A DNA stretch of 64,000 bases, from contig CAVUVM010000001.1 of assembly GCA_963744935.1 (NCBI GenBank), positions 248,001-312,000 on the forward strand, read 5' to 3'. The DNA is from Bog-473 sp963744935. Lineage in GTDB: Bacteria > Actinomycetota > Acidimicrobiia > Acidimicrobiales > RAAP-2. Numbering within the stretch: the first letter of the stretch is position 1; every line of letters starts with the position of its first letter. The notes below the pieces were generated by a model, which saw only the letters and a list, made by a program, of their open reading frames with translations, was not told the DNA's origin and searched no databases. This document shows, one piece after another, positions 33,787 through 42,735 of the stretch. Made by a program: the position numbers and the translations under genes.

Positions 33787-35087
33787 GGGGCCTTGATCAA
33801 GAGCTCGCCACCCAGATACGGCGCCAGCGCCTCAGGCAGCATCACCGTCCCGTCCTCCTGGCGGCCGTTCTCCACCAGCGCGGCCCAGATGCGCGGCCAC
33901 GCCAACGCCGACCCGTTCACGGTGTGTACCAGCTGGGGCGCGCCACCTCCATGCGGCCGGTAGCGGACGTTGGCGCGACGGGCCTGGTAGTCGCGGAACC
34001 AGCTCACCGAGGACACTTCGAGCCAGCGGTCGACGCCGGGTGCGTACGCCTCGAGATCGAAGGTGCGGGCGGACGAGCCGCTCAGATCCCCCGTGCACAG
34101 GTCCAGCACGCGGTATGGCAGCTCGAGGTCCTGAAGCATCGACTCGGCCCGGCGCAGGATGTCGTCCTGCGCGTCGAGCGCGCCCTCGGGTGTCGCGTAG
34201 GCGAACAGCTCCACCTTGTCGAACTCGTGCACCCGCAGGAGCCCGCGGGTGTCCCGACCCGCCGAGCCGGCCTCGCGCCGGTAGCAGGCGGTCGCGGCGG
34301 TGAAGCGCAGCGGCAGCTGGGACTCCTCGAGGATCTCGCCCCGGCGCAAGGAGGTGAGCGGGACCTCCGCGGTCGGGATCAGCCATAGGTCGTCGCGCTC
34401 GATGTGATACGCGTCGTCGGCGAACTTGGGCAAGTGGCCCGTCGAGGTCATCGTGTCGGTCAGCACGACCGTGGGCGGACGGATCTCCTCATAGGCCGGC
34501 GAGTGCCGGTCGATGGCAAAAGCGGTCAGAGCCCGCAGCAGCCGCGCCCCCGGACCGCGGTACAGCGGGAACATGGACCCCGCCAGCCGCGCCCCACGTT
34601 CCATGTCGAGGATCTGCAACGCCTCGCCGATCTCCCAGTGCGGGATCTGCTGGTACTCGAGCCGCTCGGGCTCGGGGCGTCCGACGTCCTGTCCGGGCCA
34701 CCAGCGACGAAGCTCGACGTTGTCCTCTTCGCTCAGCCCGTCCGGAGCGTCGTCGGCCGGGATGTTGGGGAGATAGAGGAGGCCCGTGCGCACCCGTTCC
34801 TCCGCCGCGTCGGCCAGCGCCGCGGCTGAGCGCTCGTCCTCCCCGACACGCAGGCTCTCGGCCCGCAATTCGCCTGCCCGTTCCTCGTCGCCATCCCTCT
34901 TCGCCTGTCCGACCTGGCGTGAGAGTTCCTTGACCGTGGCCCGCAGAGACTCGAAGCGCGTCTGGTTGGCCCGCCATTCCTCGTCGGCCTCGATCACCGC
35001 GTCCACTTCGGCCGCCTCGACTCCGCGCCGCGCCAGTGCGGCTATGACTGCGTCGGGATCGTCGCGCAGGGCCCGGATATCGATCAT
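33783..35087 (-). CDS. serS: seryl-tRNA synthetase
   Basis: 434 residues. N-terminal long coiled-coil arm (about 30-105, with ELSRQVGQAKRDGDEERAGE) that binds the tRNA-Ser long variable arm, then the class II core: motif 2 RREAGSAGRDTRGLLRVHEF and motif 3 LVHTVNGSALAWPRIWAALV near the end, plus ARTFDLEAYAPG. It charges tRNA-Ser with serine (and primes selenocysteine where used). ATG 35087 is preceded by little space to the divergent ABC gene; in-frame upstream sequence to 36263 is antisense and rejected. It begins the operon with the mycothiol-type enzyme and hydrolase. Confidence 0.97.
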   Translation of the reverse strand: MIDIRALRDDPDAVIAALARRGVEAAEVDAVIEADEEWRANQTRFESLRATVKELSRQVGQAKRDGDEERAGELRAESLRVGEDERSAAALADAAEERVRTGLLYLPNIPADDAPDGLSEEDNVELRRWWPGQDVGRPEPERLEYQQIPHWEIGEALQILDMERGARLAGSMFPLYRGPGARLLRALTAFAIDRHSPAYEEIRPPTVVLTDTMTSTGHLPKFADDAYHIERDDLWLIPTAEVPLTSLRRGEILEESQLPLRFTAATACYRREAGSAGRDTRGLLRVHEFDKVELFAYATPEGALDAQDDILRRAESMLQDLELPYRVLDLCTGDLSGSSARTFDLEAYAPGVDRWLEVSSVSWFRDYQARRANVRYRPHGGGAPQLVHTVNGSALAWPRIWAALVENGRQEDGTVMLPEALAPYLGGELLIKAP

Positions 35088-35114
35088 TTGGGGGCCAAAG
35101 TAGCCTGCGACGCC

Positions 35115-36155
35115 GTGCCAGCCCTCCAGGTCATCGGCCTCACCGTGCGCTACGGCCCGGAGGGCACGCCAGCCGCCGTCGACGATCTGCACCTCACGGC
35201 CGAGCGCGGCGAAGTGGTGGTGGTACTGGGCCCGAACGGGGCGGGCAAGACCTCGACGGTGGAGAGCCTCGAGGGATACCGCCGGCCTGTCAGCGGACAG
35301 GTGCGCGTCCTCGGTCTCGATCCCATCGCCGACCACGCAGCCCTGACCGGGCACATCGGTGTGATGCTCCAGCGCGGCGGGGTCTATCCGATGCTCGGAC
35401 CGCGCCGGGCCCTCGATCTGTTTGCGGGGTACTACCCCGACCCGATACCCACCGACGAGCTCCTCGAACTGGTCGGCCTGCGTGCAGTGGCGAGCACGCC
35501 CTGGCGCCACCTCTCCGGCGGGGAGCAGCAGCGGCTCTCCTTGGCCTTGGCGTTGATCGGGAGGCCAGAAGTGGCCTTCCTCGACGAACCGACCGCGGGC
35601 GTCGACCCGGAGGGACGCGTCGCCATCCGGGGCGTCGTGGCAGGGCTGAAGGAGAAAGGGGTCTGCACCCTCCTCACGACGCACGAACTGGGAGAAGCGG
35701 AGCGGGTGGCGGATCGCATCGCGATCATGTCGGCCGGTCGCATCGTGCGGGAGGGTACGCCGCACGAGCTCCTCACCACAGATCCGGGCACCATCGGCTC
35801 GGCCAAGACCGGCCCGGCTCCGGTCACGCTCACCTTCGGCGCCCCGCCGGGGCTCGACGTGAGCGCACTGGCGGCCGCAGTCGGCGCAGGGACGAGGGTC
35901 ACGGAGACCGCTCCCGGCCGCTACCGCCTCGAGGCCGGCAACGTCGAGGGCCCGGCCGCCACGGCGGCCGTCGCCACGTTCCTCGCCGAGCGCGGCGCGG
36001 CCCTGACCGACCTGGTCGCGGGCCGCACGCTCGAGGAGGTGTACTTCGAAGCGGTCGGAGCGGCAGCCACGAGCGAGACCCAACAACCCGCACTTCCAGC
36101 GACGCCGACCGGGAGGCGGCGGAGACCACCTCGCAGATCCACGCGCCCGCGATGA
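35115..36155 (+). CDS. ABC exporter ATPase (DrrA/CcmA-like)
   Basis: 346 residues from GTG 35115; an upstream TTG at 35088 would overlap the serS start region. Walker A LGPNGAGKTSTVE, signature HLSGGEQQRL, Walker B VAFLDEPTAGVDP and the switch histidine in LLTTHELGE. A C-terminal extension of about 90 residues (beta-rich, then Pro/Thr/Arg-rich tail) follows the nucleotide-binding domain, as in drug-type exporters of the DrrA group. It drives export through the permease encoded next, with which it overlaps by ATGA. The substrate, lipid or drug, is unknown. Confidence 0.9.
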   Translation: MPALQVIGLTVRYGPEGTPAAVDDLHLTAERGEVVVVLGPNGAGKTSTVESLEGYRRPVSGQVRVLGLDPIADHAALTGHIGVMLQRGGVYPMLGPRRALDLFAGYYPDPIPTDELLELVGLRAVASTPWRHLSGGEQQRLSLALALIGRPEVAFLDEPTAGVDPEGRVAIRGVVAGLKEKGVCTLLTTHELGEAERVADRIAIMSAGRIVREGTPHELLTTDPGTIGSAKTGPAPVTLTFGAPPGLDVSALAAAVGAGTRVTETAPGRYRLEAGNVEGPAATAAVATFLAERGAALTDLVAGRTLEEVYFEAVGAAATSETQQPALPATPTGRRRRPPRRSTRPR

Positions 36156-36952
36156 CCGACACCTCGACACCCACCGCCCCCCCGGGCCCCACCAGCCCCC
36201 GTCGGCTCCGACGCGGGCTCCGGCCGCTCGCAGCGCAAACCGGCGCGGAGATCTACATGACACTCCGCCGCGGCGAGACGCTCTTGCTCACGCTCGGCAT
36301 CCCGGTCGTGTTCCTACTGTTCTTCTCCAAGGTCAAAGTGGTGTCGACCCCCACGGCCACGCCAGCGAACTTCTTCGTGCCGGGGATCCTGGCGCTCGCC
36401 GTCATGTCGACCGCGATGGTCTCGCTCGGCATCGCAACCGGCTTCGAGCGCGGCTACGGCGTCCTCAAGCGGCTCGGCTCCACCCCGCTCGGGCGGCCAC
36501 GCCTCCTGGGCGCCAAGATCGTGACGATCATCGCCGTCGAGCTGCTGCAGGCGGCCGTCTTGTTGCCCGTCGGGCTCGCGGTCGGCTGGAACCCGGCGGG
36601 CGGAGGCTTCGTCGCGGTGGGTGGCGCCATCGGCGCCATCCTGCTCGGCTCGACCGCCTTCGCCGGGATTGGTCTGTTGATGGCCGGCACGCTGCGAGCC
36701 GAGGTCAACCTGGCCGCGGCCAACGGCCTGTATCTGATCCTGCTCCTCCTCGGCGGCATGGTCGTCCCGATCTCGAAGCTCCCGTCCGGCCTGGCCAGCT
36801 TCGCCAAGCTCCTGCCGGCGGAGGCCCTCTCCGCTGCCCTGCACGCGACGCTCGGCCAAGGCCTCTCGGTGCCCGGAGAGTCGTGGGCCGTGCTCGTGGT
36901 CTGGGCGGTGGCGGCGCCGGTTGCCGCAGCGCTCACCTTCCGCTGGGAATGA
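36152..36952 (+). CDS. ABC-2 type permease
   Basis: 266 residues with six membrane segments, e.g. LLLTLGIPVVFLLFFSKV, FFVPGILALAVMSTAMVSL, LLQAAVLLPVGLAVGW, AAANGLYLILLLLGGMVVPI and WAVLVVWAVAAPVAAALTF; this is the standard ABC-2 exporter topology of DrrB-like proteins. It pairs with the ATPase upstream. Its 3-prime end overlaps the convergent TlpA-like gene by 20 bp (36933-36952), so the two transcripts must interfere or share a termination zone. Confidence 0.9.
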   Translation: MTDTSTPTAPPGPTSPRRLRRGLRPLAAQTGAEIYMTLRRGETLLLTLGIPVVFLLFFSKVKVVSTPTATPANFFVPGILALAVMSTAMVSLGIATGFERGYGVLKRLGSTPLGRPRLLGAKIVTIIAVELLQAAVLLPVGLAVGWNPAGGGFVAVGGAIGAILLGSTAFAGIGLLMAGTLRAEVNLAAANGLYLILLLLGGMVVPISKLPSGLASFAKLLPAEALSAALHATLGQGLSVPGESWAVLVVWAVAAPVAAALTFRWE

Positions 36953-37574
36953 GGGTGCGCTCGTCGACGGTGAACGAGGCCGAGGAGAGCTGCGCGCCGG
37001 TGACGACCCGGGCCACGCTGCCGTCGGCGTTCACGAAGACCGTGTAGGGGTCGCCCTGGAAATGGAATGCGCCCTGGGTGATGGTCGCGTCGGGATCGGA
37101 CGCCACCGGGAAGGTGACGCCCTCGTCTTGAATGAACGACCGGCCGATCGACGCCGAGTCAAGCGTGTCGACGCCGATCACCCGGATACGAGAGAGCGCG
37201 CCGTGCCCTTGGTCCTGCCGCTTCACGGCCGCGGCGATCGGTGGAAGCTCCGAGCGACACGCGCTGCACCAGGCGCCGAAGAAAAGGAGGACGGTTGGCC
37301 TGGCGGGCCCGCCAGAGTGGCCCGACACTGAGACGTCCTTCGGCCCGGTCGGCCCGACGTTGGGCGCACTGAAGGAGGGCATGGGATCACCCGCCACCAC
37401 CACCTGGCCCGAAACGTTGTTGCTGCTCCCGAGGCTCGTGAAGAGTCCGATCCCGATCACAACGGCCAGGACGACGCCAACGAGTAAGAAGACCTTGCGC
37501 GGCTTACACGGCGGAGGCGACGCGCCCGGCACCGAGTCGGTGGTCGCCGGCGGGGCGGGCACTTCTGTGGACAT
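36933..37574 (-). CDS. membrane-anchored thioredoxin-like protein (TlpA/ResA-like)
   Basis: 213 residues. N-terminal membrane anchor (VFLLVGVVLAVVIGIGLFTS, about 28-47), then a thioredoxin fold with FFGAWCSACRSELP, the CxxC pair at Cys103/Cys106, and the cis-proline region DPYTVFVNADGSV. Acts on the outer face of the membrane as a thiol-disulfide reductant, e.g. for apocytochrome c or copper-site cysteines. Placed just downstream of the heme O synthase gene, suggesting cytochrome oxidase biogenesis. Ten nt separate it from ctaB. Confidence 0.9.
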   Translation of the reverse strand: MSTEVPAPPATTDSVPGASPPPCKPRKVFLLVGVVLAVVIGIGLFTSLGSSNNVSGQVVVAGDPMPSFSAPNVGPTGPKDVSVSGHSGGPARPTVLLFFGAWCSACRSELPPIAAAVKRQDQGHGALSRIRVIGVDTLDSASIGRSFIQDEGVTFPVASDPDATITQGAFHFQGDPYTVFVNADGSVARVVTGAQLSSASFTVDERTLIPSGR

Positions 37575-37584
37575 CGCGAAGACG

Positions 37585-38520
37585 CTAGTGAAGGTGGGCG
37601 CGGACGAGGACGTCGCCCGCCATGGCCACGAAGAGCACCGTCAAGTACGTGATGGAGTAGCCGAAGACCTTCATGGCGTCGCGCCCGGTGACCTGGCCGT
37701 TCTGAGCCAGCCCCCACAGGCGGGTGACGAGGTACAAGAAGCCCGCGCCGAGCACCGCCGCGGTGATCATGTAGATCCAGCCCAAGTGGGCCACCGGGCC
37801 GAGCAGGAACGACACGGCCACCAGCGCCACCGTGTAGTACACGATCTCGGTCGTGGTCCGCTTCATCGATGCGACGACCGGCAGCATCGGCACATCGGCC
37901 GCCTCGTAGTCCTCCTTGTAACGCACGGCCAGCGACCAGAAGTGCGGCGGCGTCCAGATGAAGATGACGGCGAACATCACCACCGGCGCCCAGGCCAGGC
38001 TGTCGGTGACCGCGGCCCAGCCCACCAGCACCGGGACGGCGCCCGCGGCGCCGCCGATCACGATGTTCTGGGAGGACCGGCGCTTGAGCCAGAGCGTGTA
38101 CACGAACACATAGAACAGGGTCGCCGAGATCGCCAGCACGGCCGAGAGCAGGTTGACCGCCAGCCACAGCTCCACGAAGGCAGCCACCTCCAGCGAGAGC
38201 GCGAAGACCAGCGCCGCCGTCGGAGTCATGGCCCCGGTCACCAGCGGCCGGTTCTTGGTCCGGTTCATCAGGCGGTCGATGTCCCGGTCGACCACCATGT
38301 TGATGGCGTTGGCACCCCCCGCCGCCAGCGCGCCGCCGGCGAGGGTGGCCGCCATCAACCAGACCGGCGGCAGGCCGCGCTGCGCCACCACCATGGTGGG
38401 CAAGGTCGTCACCAGCAGAAGCTCGATGATGCGCGGCTTGGTCAGGGCGACATAGGCCCCGACCGTCGACCACGACCACCCAGCCTGCCGTCGAGCGAGC
38501 GCGGATGCCTCAATAGACAT
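37585..38520 (-). CDS. ctaB: protoheme IX farnesyltransferase (heme O synthase)
   Basis: 311 residues with about nine membrane helices. The UbiA-family aspartate motifs are NAINMVVDRDIDRLMNRT (first, Mg-binding) and VRYKEDYEAADVPMLPVV (second), and KPRIIELLLVTTLPTM and FIWTPPHFWSLAV are typical of CtaB/CyoE. It converts heme B to heme O with farnesyl diphosphate in the membrane. ATG 38520; a longer open frame to 38937 runs antisense to ctaA. It is divergent from the heme A synthase gene, with 67 bp between them. Confidence 0.96.
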   Translation of the reverse strand: MSIEASALARRQAGWSWSTVGAYVALTKPRIIELLLVTTLPTMVVAQRGLPPVWLMAATLAGGALAAGGANAINMVVDRDIDRLMNRTKNRPLVTGAMTPTAALVFALSLEVAAFVELWLAVNLLSAVLAISATLFYVFVYTLWLKRRSSQNIVIGGAAGAVPVLVGWAAVTDSLAWAPVVMFAVIFIWTPPHFWSLAVRYKEDYEAADVPMLPVVASMKRTTTEIVYYTVALVAVSFLLGPVAHLGWIYMITAAVLGAGFLYLVTRLWGLAQNGQVTGRDAMKVFGYSITYLTVLFVAMAGDVLVRAHLH

Positions 38521-38587
38521 GCGAGTCCAGCCTACGACCAGGGGCTCGCCCGGACCAAGCGGCAGGTCCCCGGTACGCTTGGCCCGC

Positions 38588-39556
38588 GTGTCGAGGCGCC
38601 GCACCCCAACCATCACCCCTTCGCTCAGCCACCGCCTCGATGTGCTGGCCCTGGCCATGACCGCGCTCATCGTCCTCACCGGCGCCGCCGTCCGCCTGAC
38701 CGGCTCGGGCCTCGGCTGCAGCAATTGGCCGGAGTGCACGGCCGGCCACCTCACACCGGCGCTGCAGTTCCACGGGCTCGTCGAATTCGGGAACCGGCTG
38801 ATCACGGTGCTCCTCACGATCGCCGTGGCCGCGGCCTTCTTGGGCTCGGTGTTTCGCTCACCCCGCCGGCGCGACCTCGTCTGGCTGAGTGGCGGGTTGG
38901 TCGTCGGCGTCCTGGCCCAGGCCGTCCTCGGCGGCATCGTCGTCTACACCAAGCTGAACCCCTACGTCGTGATGGTCCACTTCTTTGCCACCATGGTGTT
39001 GTTGGTCGACGCCGTGGTGCTGGTGCACCGCTCCACCCGCGACTACGCACCGGGTTCCGCCCACCTCCTGGTGCCGCGACCTCTCATCCGCCTCTACTAC
39101 GGGCTTCTTGCGCTGCTCGCGCTCGTGATCGCGGCGGGCACGGCGACGACCGGGGCCGGGCCCCACGCCGGCGATGCCTCGGGCCAGCAGGTCGCAAAGC
39201 GCCTGCCGGTCGCGTTGCGCGACATGGCCGAGCTGCACTCGAGCCTGGCCCTCTTGCTGATCGGCGTGACCATCGGCGTCGTCGTGGCCTTGCACATCGG
39301 TGACGTGCCCGAGCGGGTACGCCGTTCTGCGCGCATCTTGATGGTGGTCTTTGTTGCTCAGGCCGCGGTCGGGTACACGCAGTACTTCACCCATCTCCCG
39401 GCTCTGCTCGTCGAGGTGCACATCATCGGCGCCACCGCACTGGTGATCGGCGCCGTGCAGACCTTTCTCGTCTGCACCTATCACGCGCCCGAGGCTGTGC
39501 CCACGCCCCTGGTCCACGACACATCGTCGCCCGGGGTCCCCATCGGTGCCCATTAG
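38588..39556 (+). CDS. ctaA: heme A synthase (COX15/CtaA)
   Basis: 322 residues from GTG 38588 with eight membrane helices. Heme-ligand histidines appear in LQFHGLVEFGNRL, MVHFFATM, MAELHSSLALLL and VEVHIIGAT; the external-loop cysteine pair GCSNWPEC is present after the first helix, the type found in Gram-positive and actinobacterial CtaA. It oxidises the methyl group of heme O to the formyl group of heme A for the terminal oxidase. Divergent from ctaB and followed 14 nt later by tRNA-Glu. Confidence 0.95.
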   Translation: MSRRRTPTITPSLSHRLDVLALAMTALIVLTGAAVRLTGSGLGCSNWPECTAGHLTPALQFHGLVEFGNRLITVLLTIAVAAAFLGSVFRSPRRRDLVWLSGGLVVGVLAQAVLGGIVVYTKLNPYVVMVHFFATMVLLVDAVVLVHRSTRDYAPGSAHLLVPRPLIRLYYGLLALLALVIAAGTATTGAGPHAGDASGQQVAKRLPVALRDMAELHSSLALLLIGVTIGVVVALHIGDVPERVRRSARILMVVFVAQAAVGYTQYFTHLPALLVEVHIIGATALVIGAVQTFLVCTYHAPEAVPTPLVHDTSSPGVPIGAH

Positions 39557-39570
39557 GCTCGGTTCTCCAC

Positions 39571-39643
39571 GCCCCCATCGTCTAGCGGCCTAGGACACCG
39601 CCCTTTCACGGCGGCAGCACGGGTTCGAATCCCGTTGGGGGTG
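39571..39643 (+). tRNA. tRNA-Glu (anticodon TTC)
   Basis: 73-nt cloverleaf. Acceptor GCCCCCA pairs with TGGGGGT (one G-U end pair), the anticodon stem CCGCC/GGCGG encloses CTTTCAC with TTC at positions 34-36, and the T-arm is ACGGGTTCGAATCCCGT. The discriminator base is G; CCA is not encoded. The accessory region starts immediately downstream, so this tRNA may be an integration site. Confidence 0.95.
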
Positions 39644-39820
39644 CTAGCTGGTCTGGACGAGACTATGAACCCCTGGCAGGAGACGGGTTCGAATGAGCGT
39701 CCTGTTCGGTGATCAGATCCTGGTTAATCCAAACCGCCTCTCGAGTGGCGCTTGTGGATGTTGGGCGCTGGCTGCTAATCGACCTCGTGTCCGTGGCGGT
39801 GGGGGTGCGGGACAGTCCGC
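39644..39820. other. tRNA-proximal spacer with T-arm copy
   Basis: The 12-mer ACGGGTTCGAAT of the tRNA-Glu T-arm (39619-39630) recurs at 39683-39694, 64 bp away. It is not part of a second tRNA. It could be a remnant of an attachment site, but it is short and has no paired integrase nearby. Confidence 0.35.
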
Positions 39821-40144
39821 CTCGGCAAGCTCGAGCAACAGGTCATGGACGTACTCTGGGACGGCCCTGGTGATCTTGGTGCACGAGAAGTCACTGACCG
39901 ACTTGGTGCTTACGCGCTACCAACAATTTCGACCGTTCTGGACCGCCTCTCTCACAAGGGCATCGCGATTCGCCACAAGCAGGGTCGGTCCGTTCGTTCT
40001 CTCTGATGGAGTCGAGATCGGCCCATACCGCGAACACTCATGCGCGAAGCACTCGCCTGCTCTTCCCAGCCCGAACACGCGATCGAACAGTTTCATTCGG
40101 GGCGCGTCCCGTGAAGAAATCAATGTTATTCGGCGCTTATTGAC
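39821..40144 (+). pseudogene. BlaI/MecI-family repressor remnant with frameshifts
   Basis: Translation from 39821 gives LGKLEQQVMDVLW, then LGAREVTDRLG and ISTVLDRLSHKGIAIRHK, the winged-helix of BlaI/MecI repressors, before a stop after GRSVRSL. Further family-like pieces follow in other frames: MREALACSSQPEHAIEQF and, at the end, RGASREEINVIRRLL, matching the C-terminal dimerisation segment. At least two frameshifts are needed and no start codon is visible upstream in frame. No beta-lactamase or M56 peptidase partner is present. Confidence 0.75.
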
Positions 40145-40630
40145 CGACCGGGCGAACACCACACCACACCACACATGTAGCGTTCCGCTCCGACCTGCGA
40201 GAGCCTGCCGATCGGACGTGAGCACTGATCCGTGGAAATGACCCCTGTCCGAGCGCGCCTTTTACGTGTCTTTACGGTGCGGGAAGGGATTGTCAGACCA
40301 TCGCCTCCCCGCCCCGTGGGGCTTACCTCGGCCAGCGCGGGAACGCCGTCGCCGAACCGGAGTCGCGGATGTCACCGTGGCTTCCTGCCGGAGGTGGGAT
40401 CGAACCACAGCGCCGTCTTACCGGGCGCGATGGCCAGCGAAGGATCCCACCACATCGTCTGCCACGGTTTCTTCTCGGTCGCGCTTAGACCTTAGGTGTC
40501 CAGACCCATTCCACGCGGACATGGGTTCATCGGGACGCCCTCCTTTCCTGCCAGCAACGGTGGGACGTACGAGGCGTGTCCACGGTCAGAGAATGAGAAC
40601 GGCGGGAGTCCCGCCGCGCTCCCAGACCGA
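40145..40630. other. 486-bp region without a convincing gene
   Basis: Six-frame reading finds only open stretches of poor coding character. On the minus strand a readable but stop-interrupted segment (KPWQTMWWDPSLAIAPGK, then ALWFDPTSGRK) may be a gene remnant that I cannot assign. GTGGTTCGATCCCAC near 40390-40410 (minus strand) resembles a tRNA T-arm but lacks the rest of a tRNA. Confidence 0.5.
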
Positions 40631-41338
40631 CTAGGTGTGCACCTTGTAGTCGATACCCGTGTACGGCGGGCTGGAGTCGTACACCATGAAGTCCAGTACG
40701 ACGGTCGCTGTCGTCGAAGAGCACGCCGTGGTTGTGTTGAACGTAGCCGGCGTGACGAAGTTCTTCCCGTTGGCATGCTGAGGTATCGCCAGATTGACGC
40801 CGTTCAGATAGCCCGCAACGTAGTTGTCGGCAAGAACCTGGCCCTTCACCTTGAGGAGGGCGCCGGGCGTGCATTTCAGCACGGCGTCGTATTCGTAGAC
40901 CGCCGGTGGCGGGTTCGGGGGATACGTCACGGCATTGGTACAGGGTGCGGCGTTCTCATCCGCGCCGCACTTGTTGATACTCACCCAATCTGTGCCGGCG
41001 ATGATGGAGCACCAAGGACGAGGGGGCGCTCCGCATGAGAGCGGAGGAACTTGATCCTTGGTCACGATGGCCAGCGAGAAGCCAGACGCGCACGTCGGTG
41101 CCGAGGTGAAGTAGGACGCCGGCAGGGAGTTGTAGTTGGCCGATGTGACACCACTGGGATTCACGCAAAGCGAGGTCGAAAGTCCACTCTTGTAGTTGGC
41201 CGCGCCCGCGCTCGACGCCGTGATCACGGAGAAGGCGATCGGTAGGACCGTCATCGACACGGCCACCGCGACGAGCAAACGCGCACGGCGTCCGAACCTT
41301 CCACTGCCAAATCGCCGAGATGCTGGTCCACCACTCAT
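40631..41338 (-). CDS. hypothetical secreted protein
   Basis: 235 residues from ATG 41338, with AAAGGGGGG upstream. Signal peptide: RRARLLVAVAVSMTVLPIAF then AGAA near residue 47. The mature part has six cysteines likely to pair outside the cell and a C-terminal beta-sandwich-like segment (VLADNYVAGYLNGVNLAI, then ATVVLDFMVYDSSPP and GIDYKVHT) reminiscent of the galactose-binding-like domains in actinobacterial surface proteins. No catalytic motif is visible. It lies alone among decayed genes in the post-tRNA region, so horizontal acquisition is plausible. Confidence 0.75.
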   Translation of the reverse strand: MSGGPASRRFGSGRFGRRARLLVAVAVSMTVLPIAFSVITASSAGAANYKSGLSTSLCVNPSGVTSANYNSLPASYFTSAPTCASGFSLAIVTKDQVPPLSCGAPPRPWCSIIAGTDWVSINKCGADENAAPCTNAVTYPPNPPPAVYEYDAVLKCTPGALLKVKGQVLADNYVAGYLNGVNLAIPQHANGKNFVTPATFNTTTACSSTTATVVLDFMVYDSSPPYTGIDYKVHT

Positions 41339-41729
41339 GGAGTACCCCCCTTTAGGTGCCCCTTCTTTGGTGGAGCACCAAGACCGGAACCGATTGGCCC
41401 CCAGGATGAAGGGCCAGCCACATACGCAATCCTCATTGCCGATTCGTCATTGCTAGTTCCACCGAGCGTCGACGTCAAGGGTCGCGGGTATTCAAACTTG
41501 GTGAGCACCTATCGCCCTCGGGGCCACCACTACGAAGGCGCGGACCTCCCTCTGTCACCCCTATTGCCACCATCTGCGCTGAGGGTGTAGCCGGTAAGCG
41601 GACTAGAACTCGTTCTTGTTCGAATACAGCTCCGTTAGGAGTGCTGCGTGGGCTTGAACCCATCCGGTGGACCGCGCTTATGACAATGCTGAGGTCGGTG
41701 ACTCGATCCGAGTTAAGTCCCCAGACCTC
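41339..41729. other. 391-bp intergenic region
   Basis: No gene found on either strand. It holds the upstream region of the secreted-protein gene (ribosome site and a loose GGTGC/GCACC hairpin near 41354-41380). Base composition is less GC-rich than the cluster genes, in keeping with accessory DNA. Confidence 0.5.
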
Positions 41730-42290
41730 TCAGATTTCGAATGGCCCTGTAAATGCATAGTCAAGATACGGACCTTGGGGTGAGAGACACCAACCTGCGG
41801 CGAAGGTGCCCGAACCACCCCAGCTGTTGGTGAAGGTTCCCGTCATGTAGTACAAGTCGTCGTATTCCTGTCCGTTCTGTGGGCAGGCGCCCATAGCCTC
41901 CGAGGTGTTGACGTCAGAAAGAGTGGTCGTCTGACCGCTTGCCCACTTGACCACGCCGCCCGACCCCGGCTCACGGTACACACCACGCCCGTCAGTCTTC
42001 ATCTTGTGCGTGCACTCGGATAGGTCGAACTTCGGTACGACACCCCTCCCTGCCGCCAAGGCGCTGCAGGTCACAGCCCCGTGGCCTCCTGCAGCCGGTT
42101 CAGCGACAGCCGGCTGTTTCGAGGCGCCGCACGATGCCGGGAGGCACAGGCAAACCATCGCCACGGCAAGCGTGCCGAGGACGCTCGCGGTCAGGCCTCT
42201 CCTCACCGCCGGCAACGCTCGACCCAGGTGAAAACGACGCACCGTTGGCTCGCCAAAGTCCCGGGTACGCCGAGAGTAGGTGTGGGACAT
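41730..42290 (-). CDS. hypothetical secreted/lipoprotein-like protein
   Basis: 186 residues from ATG 42290, which follows an almost perfect anti-Shine-Dalgarno match (AGGAGGTGAT). Signal segment GLTASVLGTLAVAMVCLCLP followed by SCGASK, so cleavage and possibly lipidation at a cysteine are plausible. The mature part has paired cysteines (CSALAAGRGVVPKFDLSEC, a late C in AGWCLSPQG) and short beta-type repeats around TGTFTNSWGGSGTFAAGWC. No family recognised. The longer frame to 42461 lacks a ribosome site. It is co-oriented with the secreted protein at 40631. Confidence 0.7.
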   Translation of the reverse strand: MSHTYSRRTRDFGEPTVRRFHLGRALPAVRRGLTASVLGTLAVAMVCLCLPASCGASKQPAVAEPAAGGHGAVTCSALAAGRGVVPKFDLSECTHKMKTDGRGVYREPGSGGVVKWASGQTTTLSDVNTSEAMGACPQNGQEYDDLYYMTGTFTNSWGGSGTFAAGWCLSPQGPYLDYAFTGPFEI

Positions 42291-42580
42291 CGCATCACCT
42301 CCTAACGGGTAGCCCAAGCTTCGCTTACGGTCCCAGCCGGCAAGGTACCAGCCACGAGTCGCATTTGCTCTATCGCTTGAGGGAGCCGAAAAGCGCGCTG
42401 GGCGGCATGGGTTCTCCCAGTTGCGACCGGTCGAAAACGGTCCAAAGCGCCACCCAGGCACGAACTTGGGAGTGTCGGCAACTCACTCGAGGTTCCAGAA
42501 ATGTCTCGTTCGCTCTCTCAGCGATCCGCCAGGTTGTCCCACTGACCTTGACCCCGTTTCAGCGACCAGACATATAGGAG

Positions 42581-42697
42581 TCAGGTCTCGACGGATGCTG
42601 TTTGGAGTGCGTCTTCGAGCTCCACGGGCGGAACGCAGCCCAGTGAGCTGTGGAGGCGCTCGGGGTTGTAGAAGTGCTCGATCGACTCGGCCACGGT
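42581..42697 (-). mobile_element. IS3-family transposase C-terminal remnant
   Basis: The minus strand encodes AESIEHFYNPERLHSSLG followed by PPVELEDAL and a TGA at 42581. This is the C-terminal end of the IS3-family integrase-type transposase (OrfB, rve domain), where ESI..(F/Y)N..R.HSSLG is diagnostic. Upstream of it only 8-bp tandem repeats follow, so the rest of the element is gone and no terminal inverted repeats could be identified. Confidence 0.8.
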
Positions 42698-42735
42698 GCT
42701 CGAGAGCTCGAGAGCTCGAGAGCTCGAGAGCTCGA
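42698..42735. repeat. 8-bp tandem repeat (GCTCGAGA), 4.75 copies
   Basis: Four perfect GCTCGAGA units plus GCTCGA. Each unit contains the palindrome CTCGAG. It abuts the transposase remnant and lies 43 bp before the start of the amidohydrolase gene, where its length could alter promoter spacing. Confidence 0.9.

Noticed and set aside
35088..36263. Upstream extension of the serS frame to about 826 residues
   Set aside because: The added part runs opposite to the ABC transporter gene and shows no domain; the seryl-tRNA synthetase fold begins at ATG 35087.
40380..40415. tRNA-like T-arm GTGGTTCGATCCCAC on the minus strand
   Set aside because: No matching acceptor, D-arm or anticodon stem could be assembled around it; only four T-stem pairs form.
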